Shown: positions 8,254-17,243 of the stretch, one piece after another
Numbering within the stretch: the stretch's first letter is position 1
Layout: every line of letters begins with the position of its first letter
Assembly (NCBI GenBank): GCA_031291305.1
Contig: JARLJH010000058.1
Span: forward strand, 210,116 to 274,115
Direction: 5' to 3'
Source of the DNA: Rhodoferax sp.
GTDB taxonomy: Bacteria > Pseudomonadota > Gammaproteobacteria > Burkholderiales > Burkholderiaceae_C
DNA: 64,000 bases
The notes under the pieces: generated by a model
Databases searched by the model: none
The model's input: the letters and a program-made list of their open reading frames with translations, nothing else
Told to the model about the DNA's origin: nothing
Program-made: the position numbers and the translations under genes

Positions 8254-9498
8254 TTGTCATCCATCGCGAACCTCGTGGAACGTGACGAACTGGCGGCTTG
8301 GTTGCGACTGACGCTGACACCAGGCGTTGGCAACAGCAGTGCGCGCAAGCTGCTAGCGGCCTTTGGGCTTCCGCAAACCATTTTTGAACAATCTACCGCT
8401 GCCTTGCAGCAGGTCGTCAGCACGACTCAGGCACTGGCACTGAGAACCGAACCCGCAGAACTTACCGATCTCATACAAGTGACCTGGGCCTGGCTGAACC
8501 ATGACTCGGATCAGGGCATATGCCGTCAGGTGGCCACACTGGGCGACCCGTTGTACCCGCAAGCTTTGCTGAACCTGGACGACCCACCGCTGATGCTGTA
8601 CCTGCTGGGCAGGGGAAGTTTTATGCAATATGACCCTCTAGCCCTTAAAAATAAAGGGTATTCAACTCCTATTTCAATAGCAAATGATTTCTTCATAAAC
8701 CCCGTATCCAGCCTAGCCATTGTCGGCAGCCGAAATCCGACGCCGCAAGGTGCTGCCAATGCGCGACTGTTTGCCAAATCGTTTGCACAGGCTGGGTTAA
8801 CAGTGGTCAGTGGTCTTGCGCTCGGCATTGATGGTGCCGCCCATGAAGGCGCGCTCGACGGTGCCAGCGACAGTCACCAGGTCGTCACTGTCGCTGTGGT
8901 TGGCACCGGCCTGGATCGCGTCTATCCCAAAGCGCACCACGACCTGGCGCACCGGATAGCGCTGCACGGATTGCTGGTGAGCGAATACCCGCTGGGTACG
9001 CCACCGCTCACGGCCAATTTTCCCAAGCGCAACCGACTCATTGCCGGTTTGGCACAGGGTACGTTGGTGGTGGAGGCAGCGCCCAAATCTGGATCGCTGA
9101 TCACCGCGAGGTTGACGGCCGAACAAGGCCGTGACGTGTTTGCCATTCCGGGTTCGATTCATGCCGCCCAGTCTCGCGGCTGCCATGCGCTGATCAAGCA
9201 AGGCGCCAAACTGGTGGAGTCTGCGCAGGATGTGCTGGAAGAGTTGTCCTGGCCTGGCAGGCTTTCATCCGTTTCAAATTCAATAGCTGATAGCCCAGTT
9301 GTCAAAAGAACTGAAGACATCTTCCTCCAGGGTGGACAACTGTTGGATGGTCTAGGATTCGATCCAGTCGGGCTTGAGGCCCTGCAAGCCCGCACAGGTC
9401 TGGAGACAGCCGACTTGCAGGCGCAGTTGATGGGACTTGAGCTTGATGGCTTGGTGGCGCGTTTGCCCGGTGGACTGTTTCAACGCCAGAAGGTCTGA
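8254..9498 (+). CDS. dprA: DNA-processing protein DprA (Smf) with a repeat-derived insertion
   Basis: Loads RecA on incoming single-stranded DNA during natural transformation. The 414-residue reading begins at a TTG (8254); a GTG at 8275 is an alternative and neither has a clear ribosome binding site. The Rossmann-like core is intact: SLAIVGSRNPTPQGAANAR near residue 152, VVSGLALGIDGAAHEGAL, and RDVFAIPGSIHAAQSRGC. A C-terminal winged-helix-like segment ends in LVARLPGGLF. Between YLLGRG and SLAIVGSR, where family members have only a few residues, there are about 24 extra residues (about 126-149). They are encoded by a copy of the dispersed repeat. A second partial copy lies near residues 340-350, in the linker before the C-terminal domain. 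Confidence 0.95.
   Translation: MSSIANLVERDELAAWLRLTLTPGVGNSSARKLLAAFGLPQTIFEQSTAALQQVVSTTQALALRTEPAELTDLIQVTWAWLNHDSDQGICRQVATLGDPLYPQALLNLDDPPLMLYLLGRGSFMQYDPLALKNKGYSTPISIANDFFINPVSSLAIVGSRNPTPQGAANARLFAKSFAQAGLTVVSGLALGIDGAAHEGALDGASDSHQVVTVAVVGTGLDRVYPKAHHDLAHRIALHGLLVSEYPLGTPPLTANFPKRNRLIAGLAQGTLVVEAAPKSGSLITARLTAEQGRDVFAIPGSIHAAQSRGCHALIKQGAKLVESAQDVLEELSWPGRLSSVSNSIADSPVVKRTEDIFLQGGQLLDGLGFDPVGLEALQARTGLETADLQAQLMGLELDGLVARLPGGLFQRQKV
8631..8681 (+). repeat. Dispersed repeat, in-frame insertion in dprA
   Basis: Contains CCTCTAGCCCTT, the internal hairpin CCCTT-AAAAAT-AAAGGG and the end TTTCAATAGC that define the repeat. It adds the stretch DPLALKNKGYSTPISIA to DprA just before the GSRNP motif, in the same direction and frame as the copies in the M48 protease and PglL-like genes. 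Confidence 0.8.
9271..9302 (-). repeat. Partial copy of the dispersed repeat in dprA
   Basis: TTTCAAATTCAATAGCTGATAGCCCAG carries the AATAGCT end of the repeat and part of the GCCC arm. The AATTCAATAGC piece also appears, inverted, at the edge of the copy in moaC. It lies in the linker before the DprA C-terminal domain and keeps the frame. Confidence 0.45.
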
Positions 9499-9551
9499 TT
9501 TCCAGTCCTGTTTTGCTGTTTGCGAAAAATGCGGCGCAGTATATTGAGGTC

Positions 9552-10028
9552 ATGTTTGAAGTCCTCGCATTTGTTTACGACAACTACCTTGACCTTGATG
9601 CATGCCCTGAGCTTCCGGTCTTGCATCGTACCTTGCACACCCTGGGTTTTGCCCCCCGCGAAGTGGAAACGGCCCTGCTGTGGCTTGAAGACCTCAAAAG
9701 TGCGGCGAACCGCCTGCCCATGCACCCAGTCGCTGAAAAACCAGCGCTCTCATCGACAGCCGCCATGCGTGCACTCACAAAGGCAGAGCTAGCCAGAATT
9801 GACGTAGCAGGCTGGGGGTTTCTGGCATTTCTGACATCGATTGGCAGTCTTGCCGACAATGAACTGGAACTGGTGATGGAGCGCGCCATGGCAACTCCTG
9901 GGGAACCGCTCAGCCTGAATGATCTGAAACTAATTGTGCTGATGGTTTTCTGGGGCCTTGCGCGTGAGCCCGATGCACTGGTCCTCGACGAACTGTGTGA
10001 CGACCACACCCATCGTCTGCTCAACTGA
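9552..10028 (+). CDS. smg: Smg/DUF494 family protein
   Basis: A 158-residue protein of the Smg (DUF494) family, found next to dprA in many proteobacteria; its function is not established. The family N-terminus MFEVLAFVYDNYLD sets the start at 9552, preceded by GAGGT; an upstream in-frame ATG at 9513 would add 13 unlikely residues. The C-terminus RLLN and the stop lie in one arm of a perfect 15-base inverted repeat shared with the opposing gene. It is probably co-transcribed with dprA, 53 bases upstream. Confidence 0.92.
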   Translation: MFEVLAFVYDNYLDLDACPELPVLHRTLHTLGFAPREVETALLWLEDLKSAANRLPMHPVAEKPALSSTAAMRALTKAELARIDVAGWGFLAFLTSIGSLADNELELVMERAMATPGEPLSLNDLKLIVLMVFWGLAREPDALVLDELCDDHTHRLLN

Positions 10029-10050
10029 GTACGGGTCAGTTGAGCAGACG
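10014..10050. terminator. Perfect inverted repeat spanning both convergent stop codons
   Basis: CGTCTGCTCAACTGA (10014-10028) and TCAGTTGAGCAGACG (10036-10050) are exact reverse complements round a 7-base loop. Each arm encodes the last residues R-L-L-N and the stop of its own gene (smg on plus, DUF1631 on minus). The hairpin is well placed to end transcription from both sides, but there is no long T tract on either side, so intrinsic termination is not certain. Confidence 0.7.
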
Positions 10051-12564
10051 CGCGGGGTTTGCCTGGATTTCGTCAAGCGCCGAGCGCGTCGCCCGGGCGG
10101 TCAAGGGTTCATCTTCCTGCGGCTCTAGCAAGCCCACCTGCAGGTAGGCCGCTAGGCGCGCCGTCTGCAACAAGTAGCTGTGCCCGACATTGTTGGCAAA
10201 CAGATGCAAATGCCCCAACGGGCTGCGCCAGACATACTGCACCTGTACAACGTTTGATTTGTAGTCCAAGGCAAACCACGAACCCAAAGCTAGGTCGCGC
10301 GCCCACTCCATCATCACCGCACTGGCCGTACCACCGCCTTCACTGACCACATCAAGGTCTGTGGCTTCAAAACCCAGCAATTCTTCAATGTTCTCGGTAT
10401 CCAGCGGCAACTCTTCGCCACCGTCGTCACTGATGTAGTCGTCGAGCTCAGCCAGTCGCTGCGCCATCGCCTGAATTTGCTCGTCGGCAATCGCCTCGGT
10501 CTTGGCCATGAAAGCGTCTGCCAGGGTGTCGCTAATGATCTTGATATGCGTCTCCTGCACGGAACGACCGACGCCCAAAAGGTTCATGCCAGCACGCAAA
10601 TTCTGCAACAAGCCTGACAGACCACTGATCACCTTAGCGCGATCAGCACGATTGGGTTTGGCGCTTGCAGCCCAAATAAGATCAGTCGCCGTCTTCTTGA
10701 GTCGCAGCGTTTCCTCATGCTGCTTGCCCTGACGCACCGTAGACACGGCCAGTACCTCCGCCCAGACCTTGAACAGGAAGGAGCGGATTTCGTCACGCAC
10801 CGGCATGTCCTTGAGTTGGTCGCGCAGCTCGATGGTGTACTGGATGGCCAATGTTTCTTTCTGCTCCAGTTGCTCGGCCACGCCCAACACTTTCTGCGCT
10901 GAGGGCTTCTTGGCAAGGTGTTTTTTCAGGAACTGTTGGAACTCTTCATACACCCGCTTATAAACGCGGTCACCCGTTTCCGGGTACTGTTCAACAACCT
11001 GCACAACGCGCTTGATCTCGGTAACAAGATCATCGGCGTTGATGCCGCTGGAATCGAACCCCAGCACGCAGGAACCCATGTGGTCAATCAACTGACGCGC
11101 CGGATGGTCAAGTCTGTTGAAAAAGTCTGGGTCTGCCAAGGCAACACGCAGCACCGGCATCTGCAACCGCGCGAACCAGACCCGAGCGCCGGGCGGAATG
11201 CGGTCTTCCTGCAAGATGGACTGAAACATCAGGGCCACCAGCTCAATAATGGCCTTTTCGTTGTCTGTTTCAGCCTTCCCCTTGAGTTCGGACGATTGTT
11301 GGCGCAATTCGGTAGCCATCTGTGCCACTGCAACCGGATACACAATCTGTCCGCCCCCCTCTGAGGTAGCAAACTGGACATCAGGCAGACGTGGCTGCTG
11401 GGCAATAGCCATCATCAGCGGCACCGACGGACCGTGATAAGCCACCTGTGGTCCACCAGCTCCTCCGTAAAAAGCCGCAGCGGGCTCCATCATTCCAGAT
11501 TGGCCCAGCACCTGCCCAGGGTATCCTTGCCCAGAGTAGCCACCGCTGCCAGCTGGCACGAAGCTGCCGCCAGACGACACAAAACCTTCCCCCGAAGAAA
11601 TAAACCCTGCGGGCCCGCTGGCTGTACCGCGCGGGGCACGCCCGCCGCCAGCCGGTGGACTTTCAAGAAACGCGCCGCTTAGCAGCCTGCCCACTTGCTC
11701 CATGAGGCCTTGCGCACGGCCATAAAATCCGCCTGCACGACCTGTCGGAAAACCAATACGCCCCCCCCCCATACCGCCACGATGACTTTGCCCCACGGGC
11801 GGCGAGCCTGCGGACTGGTCCGACGAACGGCGCTGCTGCGGTGGTTCTGCAACAGGTGCCTGTGTCTGCGGCATTTGCGCATAGGGTTCATTGGCATCTT
11901 CAAAAGATGCGGCACTGGTCTTAGCACCAAATTCAATCACAGGCATAACACCGAGCTTGATCAACTCATCATTACAGACGGTGTAGGCCTTTTCCAGTTG
12001 TTCATTGAGGTAGCGCTGTACCACCCCGATAACCAGTTGCCAGGCTTCACGCGGCAAACCGGCACTCTCCCATTGCTCCACCAAATGGAGAAACAACACC
12101 TCTGGATGCACGATATCGCGCGAGCTCAAAGCCTGGTTGTTGTTGAGATACTTGAGCCGTTTGCGCAGGTCATTGACCGGCTCAGCACCTTTTTCCATCA
12201 GATTCAAAGCCATGCGCGAGGCAATGATCTTGTTCTCCACCACGTCGGTGCCAACCAGCTCAAAATCTTTGGAAAGCCCGCCAACGATGGAAGGCAAGAC
12301 AGACTTTTTTTCGGGAGCCAGCGACTCCTGCCAAGCTCTTAGGGTGCCATCCTGCCAGCGTGTTTTATTTCGCTGGTAGGACATCCAGGCATCACGACGC
12401 GACTGCATCTCTCGCGAAGGAGCTGCCTCGTCCATCGCTTGGGTCAAACGCTCCTGCACCTTGTCCAGCAAAGACTTCAAGGATGCCCCTGCCTCGAACA
12501 CCAGGCGCTGACGCACCCGCGCAGACATCTGCATCTGTGGGGATGTCTGCTGGGAAGCTGTCAT
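10036..12564 (-). CDS. DUF1631 family protein
   Basis: An 842-residue protein of the DUF1631 family, common in beta- and gammaproteobacteria and of unknown function. The N-terminal 230 residues are mostly helical with RQRLVFEAGASLKSLLDKVQ and WMSYQRNKTRWQDGTLR. Residues about 245-375 are a Gly/Pro/Ser-rich, probably disordered linker. The remaining 450 residues form a second conserved helical region, ending with a small basic-aromatic segment (VQYVWRSPLGHLHLFAN). No signal peptide or membrane segment is seen, so it is probably cytoplasmic. It ends in the inverted repeat shared with smg and lies 15 bases downstream of the next gene region. Confidence 0.85.
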   Translation of the reverse strand: MTASQQTSPQMQMSARVRQRLVFEAGASLKSLLDKVQERLTQAMDEAAPSREMQSRRDAWMSYQRNKTRWQDGTLRAWQESLAPEKKSVLPSIVGGLSKDFELVGTDVVENKIIASRMALNLMEKGAEPVNDLRKRLKYLNNNQALSSRDIVHPEVLFLHLVEQWESAGLPREAWQLVIGVVQRYLNEQLEKAYTVCNDELIKLGVMPVIEFGAKTSAASFEDANEPYAQMPQTQAPVAEPPQQRRSSDQSAGSPPVGQSHRGGMGGGRIGFPTGRAGGFYGRAQGLMEQVGRLLSGAFLESPPAGGGRAPRGTASGPAGFISSGEGFVSSGGSFVPAGSGGYSGQGYPGQVLGQSGMMEPAAAFYGGAGGPQVAYHGPSVPLMMAIAQQPRLPDVQFATSEGGGQIVYPVAVAQMATELRQQSSELKGKAETDNEKAIIELVALMFQSILQEDRIPPGARVWFARLQMPVLRVALADPDFFNRLDHPARQLIDHMGSCVLGFDSSGINADDLVTEIKRVVQVVEQYPETGDRVYKRVYEEFQQFLKKHLAKKPSAQKVLGVAEQLEQKETLAIQYTIELRDQLKDMPVRDEIRSFLFKVWAEVLAVSTVRQGKQHEETLRLKKTATDLIWAASAKPNRADRAKVISGLSGLLQNLRAGMNLLGVGRSVQETHIKIISDTLADAFMAKTEAIADEQIQAMAQRLAELDDYISDDGGEELPLDTENIEELLGFEATDLDVVSEGGGTASAVMMEWARDLALGSWFALDYKSNVVQVQYVWRSPLGHLHLFANNVGHSYLLQTARLAAYLQVGLLEPQEDEPLTARATRSALDEIQANPARLLN

Positions 12565-12579
12565 GATTGAGACGACGGG

Positions 12580-13536
12580 CTAGACCGTCGCCCCAGCGTT
12601 GGGGTCATTGGGGTCCATATCCTTCTTGGCAATCGGCCCCTTGACCAGATCTTCACGCTGAATGCCGAGCCACATGGCGATCGCTGCAGCTACAAAGACA
12701 GACGAATAGATACCAAAAAGGATACCAATGGTCAGCGCCAGCGCGAAGTAATGCAGCGTGGCCCCCCCAAACAGCAGCATGGACAGCACCATCATTTGCG
12801 TGGATCCGTGTGTGATGATGGTACGGCTGATGGTGGACGTGATGGCGTTATTGATGATTTCCACCGTAGTCATTTTGCGATAGCGACGAAAATTTTCGCG
12901 TATCCGGTCAAAAATCACCACCGATTCATTGACCGAGTAGCCCAGAACCGCCAGCACTGCCGCCAGGACCGGTAACGAAAACTCCCACTGGAAAAACGCA
13001 AAAAAACCCAGAATAATGATCACATCATGCAAATTTGCAATGATGGCTGCCACCGCGAACTTCCACTCAAAGCGGACCGCCAAGTAGATCATGATGCCTG
13101 CTACCACGCTGGCCAGCGCTTTCAGCCCATCAGCCGCAAGTTCATCACCCACCTGCGGGCCAACAAATTCGGTGCGCCGCATTGTGGCGCTAGCGTCCAC
13201 AGCCTGAAGCGCCGACATCACCTGATTACTTTGTTGAGCCGAGCTCACACCTTTCTGAGCAGGCAGACGAATCAGCACGTCACGTGCAGTGCCAAAGTTT
13301 TGCACCTGAACATCGCCAAAACCAAGTTTATCCACCGTATCGCGTACTACACCTACATCAGCAGGCTGAGCGTAAGTCACCTCCAGCAAGGTACCGCCAG
13401 TGAACTCCACCGACAGATGCAGCCCGCGCGAGAACAGGAAAAACACGGCTGCCAGAAAGGTGACCAGCGAAATCGCATTGAACACCAGGGCATGACGCAT
13501 AAACGGGATGTCCCGCTTGATTCTAAAAAACTCCAT
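12580..13536 (-). CDS. secF: Protein translocase subunit SecF
   Basis: Part of the SecDF complex that uses the proton gradient to help pull proteins across the inner membrane. The 318-residue protein has the first membrane helix near 15-35, the periplasmic domain beginning at SVEFTGGTLLEV, and five more helices including LGYSVNESVVIFDRIREN, the SecF signature with the conserved aspartate. It follows secD by 79 bases; a perfect hairpin lies in the gap. Confidence 0.98.
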   Translation of the reverse strand: MEFFRIKRDIPFMRHALVFNAISLVTFLAAVFFLFSRGLHLSVEFTGGTLLEVTYAQPADVGVVRDTVDKLGFGDVQVQNFGTARDVLIRLPAQKGVSSAQQSNQVMSALQAVDASATMRRTEFVGPQVGDELAADGLKALASVVAGIMIYLAVRFEWKFAVAAIIANLHDVIIILGFFAFFQWEFSLPVLAAVLAVLGYSVNESVVIFDRIRENFRRYRKMTTVEIINNAITSTISRTIITHGSTQMMVLSMLLFGGATLHYFALALTIGILFGIYSSVFVAAAIAMWLGIQREDLVKGPIAKKDMDPNDPNAGATV

Positions 13537-13568
13537 TGAAATGTTCCCTTTATCTAGTTTTCAATGAA

Positions 13569-13586
13569 GTATTCACTTGTGAATAC
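13569..13586. other. Perfect hairpin between secD and secF
   Basis: GTATTCAC-TT-GTGAATAC is an 8-base-arm inverted repeat with a 2-base spacer in the 79-base gap. It has no following T run on the minus strand. It might be an operator or an mRNA-stabilising hairpin that sets the SecD:SecF ratio. Confidence 0.5.
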
Positions 13587-13615
13587 GCAATTAAAAATTC
13601 CATCCTTGTTTCCCC

Positions 13616-15496
13616 TTATTCAGCCTTGACGGCAGTACCACTGTCAGGCCGCCAGATGGTCCCGATGGACACAGTCTTGAGCCGACTTTGACGTCCATAC
13701 CAGAAATTCACCACCCCACGCGAGAAAAACACCCCGGAAAACATGCTGGTCATGATACCCAAACAATGCACAACTGCAAATCCTCGCACCGGCCCTGAAC
13801 CAAAGGCCAGCAAAGCCAGACCAGCAATCAGAGTGGTGATGTTGGAGTCAAAAATTGTCGCCCAGGCGCGGTCGTAACCGGTGTGAATGGCAGCCTGCGC
13901 GGAAGCCCCGTTGCGCAATTCTTCACGAATGCGCTCGTTAATCAGCACATTAGAGTCAATGGCCATGCCTAGCACCAAGGCCATGGCAGCCATGCCCGGC
14001 AAAGTCAGTGTTGCCTGCAGCATCGATAGCACAGCCACCAGCAGCAGCAGGTTGAAAGCCAACGAAATACTTGAAAACACGCCAAACAACATGTAGTAAA
14101 TACACATGAAGATAGTGACCGCCACAAAGCCCCAGGTCACACTATTGAAACCTTTGGCAATGTTCTCGGCCCCCAGACTTGGGCCGATGGTGGTTTCTTC
14201 GATGATCTCCATGGGTGCAGCCAGTGACCCGGATCGCAACAGCAAGGCTGTGTCATTGGCTTCAACCGTGGTCATACGGCCGGATATCTGCACCCGCCCA
14301 CCGCCAATTTCAGTGCGGATCACCGGCGCGGTCACCACTTCGCCCTTGCCTTTTTCAAACAGCAGGATGGCCATGCGCTTGCCCACGTTGTCTCGCGTCA
14401 CATCGCGGAAGATTCGCGTACCTTTGGCGTCAAGATTCAAGTTGACGGTGGGCTCCTGAGTCTGACTGTCAAAGCCGGGCTGCGCGTCGGTCAGGTTTTC
14501 GCCGGTCAGAATAACCTGCTTCTTCACAATCACCGGCTGGCCGTTGCGCTCCAGATAGCGCTCGGAACCAAAAGGCACTACGCCCGTGCCCGATTCAGCC
14601 GCGCGCGCCTCGGCGCTTTCGTCGACCATGCGCACTTCAAGTGTGGCAGTACGACCCAGAATATCCTTGGCCTTGGCGGTGTCCTGCACCCCTGGCAATT
14701 CCACAACGATGCGATCCAGCCCTTGCTGCTGAATGACAGGCTCAGCCACACCAAGTTCATTGATCCGATTGTGCAAGGTGGTAATGTTTTGCTTGAGCGC
14801 TTGATTCTGAATGCGTAGCGCCGCCACTGGCTTGATGGATGCCGTCAGTTTGAGATCCGTGCCACTGGTAGACTCCACGGTCTGCAAATCAGGGAACTGA
14901 TCCTGAAGAACAGCTTGCGCTGCAGCGAGCGTGGCAGCGTCGCGAAACTTCACCTCAACAGTCTGCCCCTCGCGATTGATACCGCTGTGCCGAATATTTT
15001 TCTCGCGCAAGGCGGTGCGCAAATCACCAGCCATCGACTCAGCACGCTTGGTCAACGCCGCCTGCATGTCCACCTGCAGCATGAAGTGCACACCACCGCG
15101 CAAGTCCAGGCCGAGATACATGGGCGACGCGCGCAGCGCCGACAGCCACCCGGGTGACCGCGACACTAGGTTGAGCGCCACCACATAGCCGGGGTCTGAG
15201 GCATCAGGCACCAGTGCCTTCTGGATCACGTCCTTGGCCTTGAGTTGCGCATCCGTGCTGTTCAGGCGCACCCTGATGGAGGCTCCCTCCAGAACAGCCT
15301 GATCAACCTCGATCGACGCAGACTTCAGCGCCGCCTCCACTTGCGCCAAGGTGGCAGCATCTACTTTGACCAGCGACTTCGCCGATGACACCTGCACTGC
15401 AGGTGCTTCACCAAAAAAATTGGGCAGCGCGTAGAGGCCGCCCACCACCATCGCAATCACAATGATCACGTATTTCCAGACCGGGTAACGATTCAT
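13616..15496 (-). CDS. secD: Protein translocase subunit SecD
   Basis: Membrane partner of SecF. The 626-residue protein has an N-terminal membrane helix (about 10-26), a large periplasmic domain that includes YLGLDLRGGVHFMLQVDM, and a C-terminal six-helix region with ALVLGMAIDSNVLINERIRE, the conserved proton-path motif. Length is normal. The next gene upstream is yajC, 50 bases away, and secF follows, giving the usual yajC-secD-secF order. The tgt and queA genes often found before yajC are not here. Confidence 0.98.
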   Translation of the reverse strand: MNRYPVWKYVIIVIAMVVGGLYALPNFFGEAPAVQVSSAKSLVKVDAATLAQVEAALKSASIEVDQAVLEGASIRVRLNSTDAQLKAKDVIQKALVPDASDPGYVVALNLVSRSPGWLSALRASPMYLGLDLRGGVHFMLQVDMQAALTKRAESMAGDLRTALREKNIRHSGINREGQTVEVKFRDAATLAAAQAVLQDQFPDLQTVESTSGTDLKLTASIKPVAALRIQNQALKQNITTLHNRINELGVAEPVIQQQGLDRIVVELPGVQDTAKAKDILGRTATLEVRMVDESAEARAAESGTGVVPFGSERYLERNGQPVIVKKQVILTGENLTDAQPGFDSQTQEPTVNLNLDAKGTRIFRDVTRDNVGKRMAILLFEKGKGEVVTAPVIRTEIGGGRVQISGRMTTVEANDTALLLRSGSLAAPMEIIEETTIGPSLGAENIAKGFNSVTWGFVAVTIFMCIYYMLFGVFSSISLAFNLLLLVAVLSMLQATLTLPGMAAMALVLGMAIDSNVLINERIREELRNGASAQAAIHTGYDRAWATIFDSNITTLIAGLALLAFGSGPVRGFAVVHCLGIMTSMFSGVFFSRGVVNFWYGRQSRLKTVSIGTIWRPDSGTAVKAE

Positions 15497-15546
15497 GACC
15501 GCCCTTCAGAGAACAAAATACCGGCCTATGCCGGCTTCATGACGGT

Positions 15547-15879
15547 TTATTTGATGGTGCCCTTGGGCAACACCTGCACTACGGAACTGCGCTGCAGTTG
15601 CAGTTCGACACCATTGGCCACCTCGATACTGACAAAGCTCTCGGTCAGTTTGGTGACTTTGCCGAGCACACCACCTGCTGTGACGACCTCATCACCTTTC
15701 CCCAAAGCCTCAATCATGTTCTTGTGATCCTTGGCTTTTTTCATTTGTGGGCGAATCATGACGAAATACAGCACCACAAACATCAGAACCAAGGGCAACA
15801 TGCCCATCAGGGACGATTGCATGTCGCCTGACGCGGCAGCAGCAGGGGCGGCTTGCGCAAATGCAGAAGAAATAAACAC
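15547..15879 (-). CDS. yajC: Sec translocon accessory protein YajC
   Basis: A 110-residue single-span inner-membrane protein that joins SecDF. The membrane helix is LVLMFVVLYFVMIRPQ at about 30-45, followed by the YajC signature KKAKDHKNMIEALGKGDEV and a small beta domain (GVLGKVTKLTESFVSIEV). First gene of the sec set; the 124-base gap upstream probably carries the promoter. Confidence 0.96.
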   Translation of the reverse strand: MFISSAFAQAAPAAAASGDMQSSLMGMLPLVLMFVVLYFVMIRPQMKKAKDHKNMIEALGKGDEVVTAGGVLGKVTKLTESFVSIEVANGVELQLQRSSVVQVLPKGTIK

Positions 15880-16003
15880 AGATGACTCCAGATTTCAAAC
15901 AATAAAAACAGACCAGCCATCAAGCGAACAAGCACGACTAGGCTGGCAAAAAGTGCAGCGGGGATTGTATGGGGGTTACCGGGAAACGATTCTTACAGCC
16001 GCA

Positions 16004-16318
16004 TCAGAGCCACAGGCGATACAGGGAAACCCAGTTCTGCAGCCTGCGCCAGCGACGCCAGACAAACAATACGCGCTGACTCCACACCCACGCCCTGCGT
16101 GGTTTCAAGATGACGAGCGCAGTCACTACAGTGGCCACCACCAGTGGGTGACTGCGTAGGTAGCTCACCGAGCGCTGCAGCAATTGCATCACAGCATCCG
16201 CCCCATATACGGCGCGTTGAACTGGCGCCCATTGCACGGCAAGCGATTGCCTTTGCGTGGTGATCCGCTCCAGCAAACGCCCTTGCTGTTGGTACAAGTC
16301 AACGAGACGTGGATTCAT
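16004..16318 (-). CDS. YqjK-like protein
   Basis: A 104-residue basic protein with an N-terminal helix (MNPRLVDLYQQQGRLLERI) and a short hydrophobic stretch (LVVATVVTALVIL) at about 58-70, followed by a run of Arg and Trp. It is third in a set with a YqjE-like and a DUF883 (ElaB/YqjD) gene, the same combination as E. coli yqjD-yqjE-yqjK, which supports the name more than the sequence does. Its start overlaps the end of the upstream gene by 20 bases. Function unknown; probably a membrane stress protein. Confidence 0.6.
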   Translation of the reverse strand: MNPRLVDLYQQQGRLLERITTQRQSLAVQWAPVQRAVYGADAVMQLLQRSVSYLRSHPLVVATVVTALVILKPRRAWVWSQRVLFVWRRWRRLQNWVSLYRLWL

Positions 16319-16709
16319 GACCTGCAGCTTTCTTGAGCTGACGCAGATCCTCCTGCAACTCAGCCAGACTCACCATCAAGACCGGCGCATGCGCCACACT
16401 ATTGCGGCGCAAGAGCACAAAAAAATACAGACTCAGAGCCAAAAACACGAGCACAAAAAACCCCAGCACAAAGAGCCGCTGTTCCCACCAGACCACCAGC
16501 GCAAGCGCAACCAGCGTCAGAATCAGGAACAGCAAGCTCACCAACAATGCCAGCGTCAGCCTGATCTGTGCCGCAAGATGGTATTTTTGAATCTGGATTT
16601 CGTTGACCAGCAAATCCAGCCGGGTCTGCAACAGGTCCAGCACACTGCCTGACATGCGTTTGAGAGCAGCCATCACCCCCGGCGAACCGGTGCTGGATTC
16701 GTCAGCCAT
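16299..16709 (-). CDS. YqjE/phage-holin-like membrane protein
   Basis: A 136-residue inner-membrane protein with two adjacent hydrophobic helices (LTLALLVSLLFLILTLVALALVV and LFVLGFFVLVFLALSLYFFVLL, each a single span) between amphipathic ends. This is the pattern of the YqjE (holin-X-like) family. I chose the ATG at 16709 (MADESSTGSPG); a longer in-frame start adds an atypical Cys/Trp-rich leader. Middle gene of the yqjD-E-K-like cluster. Proteins of this kind are linked to stationary phase and membrane stress; nothing more specific can be seen. Confidence 0.75.
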   Translation of the reverse strand: MADESSTGSPGVMAALKRMSGSVLDLLQTRLDLLVNEIQIQKYHLAAQIRLTLALLVSLLFLILTLVALALVVWWEQRLFVLGFFVLVFLALSLYFFVLLRRNSVAHAPVLMVSLAELQEDLRQLKKAAGHESTSR

Positions 16710-16750
16710 GGCGCATCCGGTCAGGCAAACCCCACGCAGGCTGACCTGCG

Positions 16751-17071
16751 TTAACGCCGACCAATGACCACACCCACCAGAAAACCAACCCCTGCAGCAA
16801 TACCAACAGCCGCCCACGGCGACTCGTGCACATAGGCATCTGTGGCTTTAGCCGCTGCTTTGGTCTTGGCAACCAGCAATTCCTCGGCATGCGCCAGGCG
16901 CACTTTGGCATCCTGCAAGCGGGCTTGAACGCGGGCCCGCAGGCTGGCAACTTTCTCCCCGGCCTGATCAGCCGTCGCTGTCAACACCTCTTCGGCGTCT
17001 GCAATGATGGTCTTGATGTCGGCGATGCGCTGCTCCTGCGCACTGATCTCTGCTTGTGTTGCGGTTGACAT
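16751..17071 (-). CDS. DUF883 (ElaB/YqjD) family membrane-anchored protein
   Basis: A 106-residue protein with a long alpha-helical, Ala/Glu/Arg-rich body and a C-terminal glycine-rich hydrophobic anchor (WAAVGIAAGVGFLVGVVIGRR), the usual layout of ElaB/YqjD proteins. E. coli members tether inactive ribosomes to the membrane in stationary phase; whether this one does is inferred from the family. The start MSTATQ at 17071 has a ribosome binding site (AAGGAT). First gene of the three-gene cluster. Confidence 0.85.
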   Translation of the reverse strand: MSTATQAEISAQEQRIADIKTIIADAEEVLTATADQAGEKVASLRARVQARLQDAKVRLAHAEELLVAKTKAAAKATDAYVHESPWAAVGIAAGVGFLVGVVIGRR

Positions 17072-17243
17072 GATGATCCTTTCAAGAAACAACTCAAACC
17101 GTCAAACTGACGTGACGAGTCGTCAACGGCTATCGTCGCACTTTCAAGCATCGGCATCAAGTTAATTCCTTACAGACAAGGTCAAGCCAATCTGCGTAGC
17201 TTATCGTCCGCCTAGCACCGCAGGCATCACTTTTTGGCGCGCT

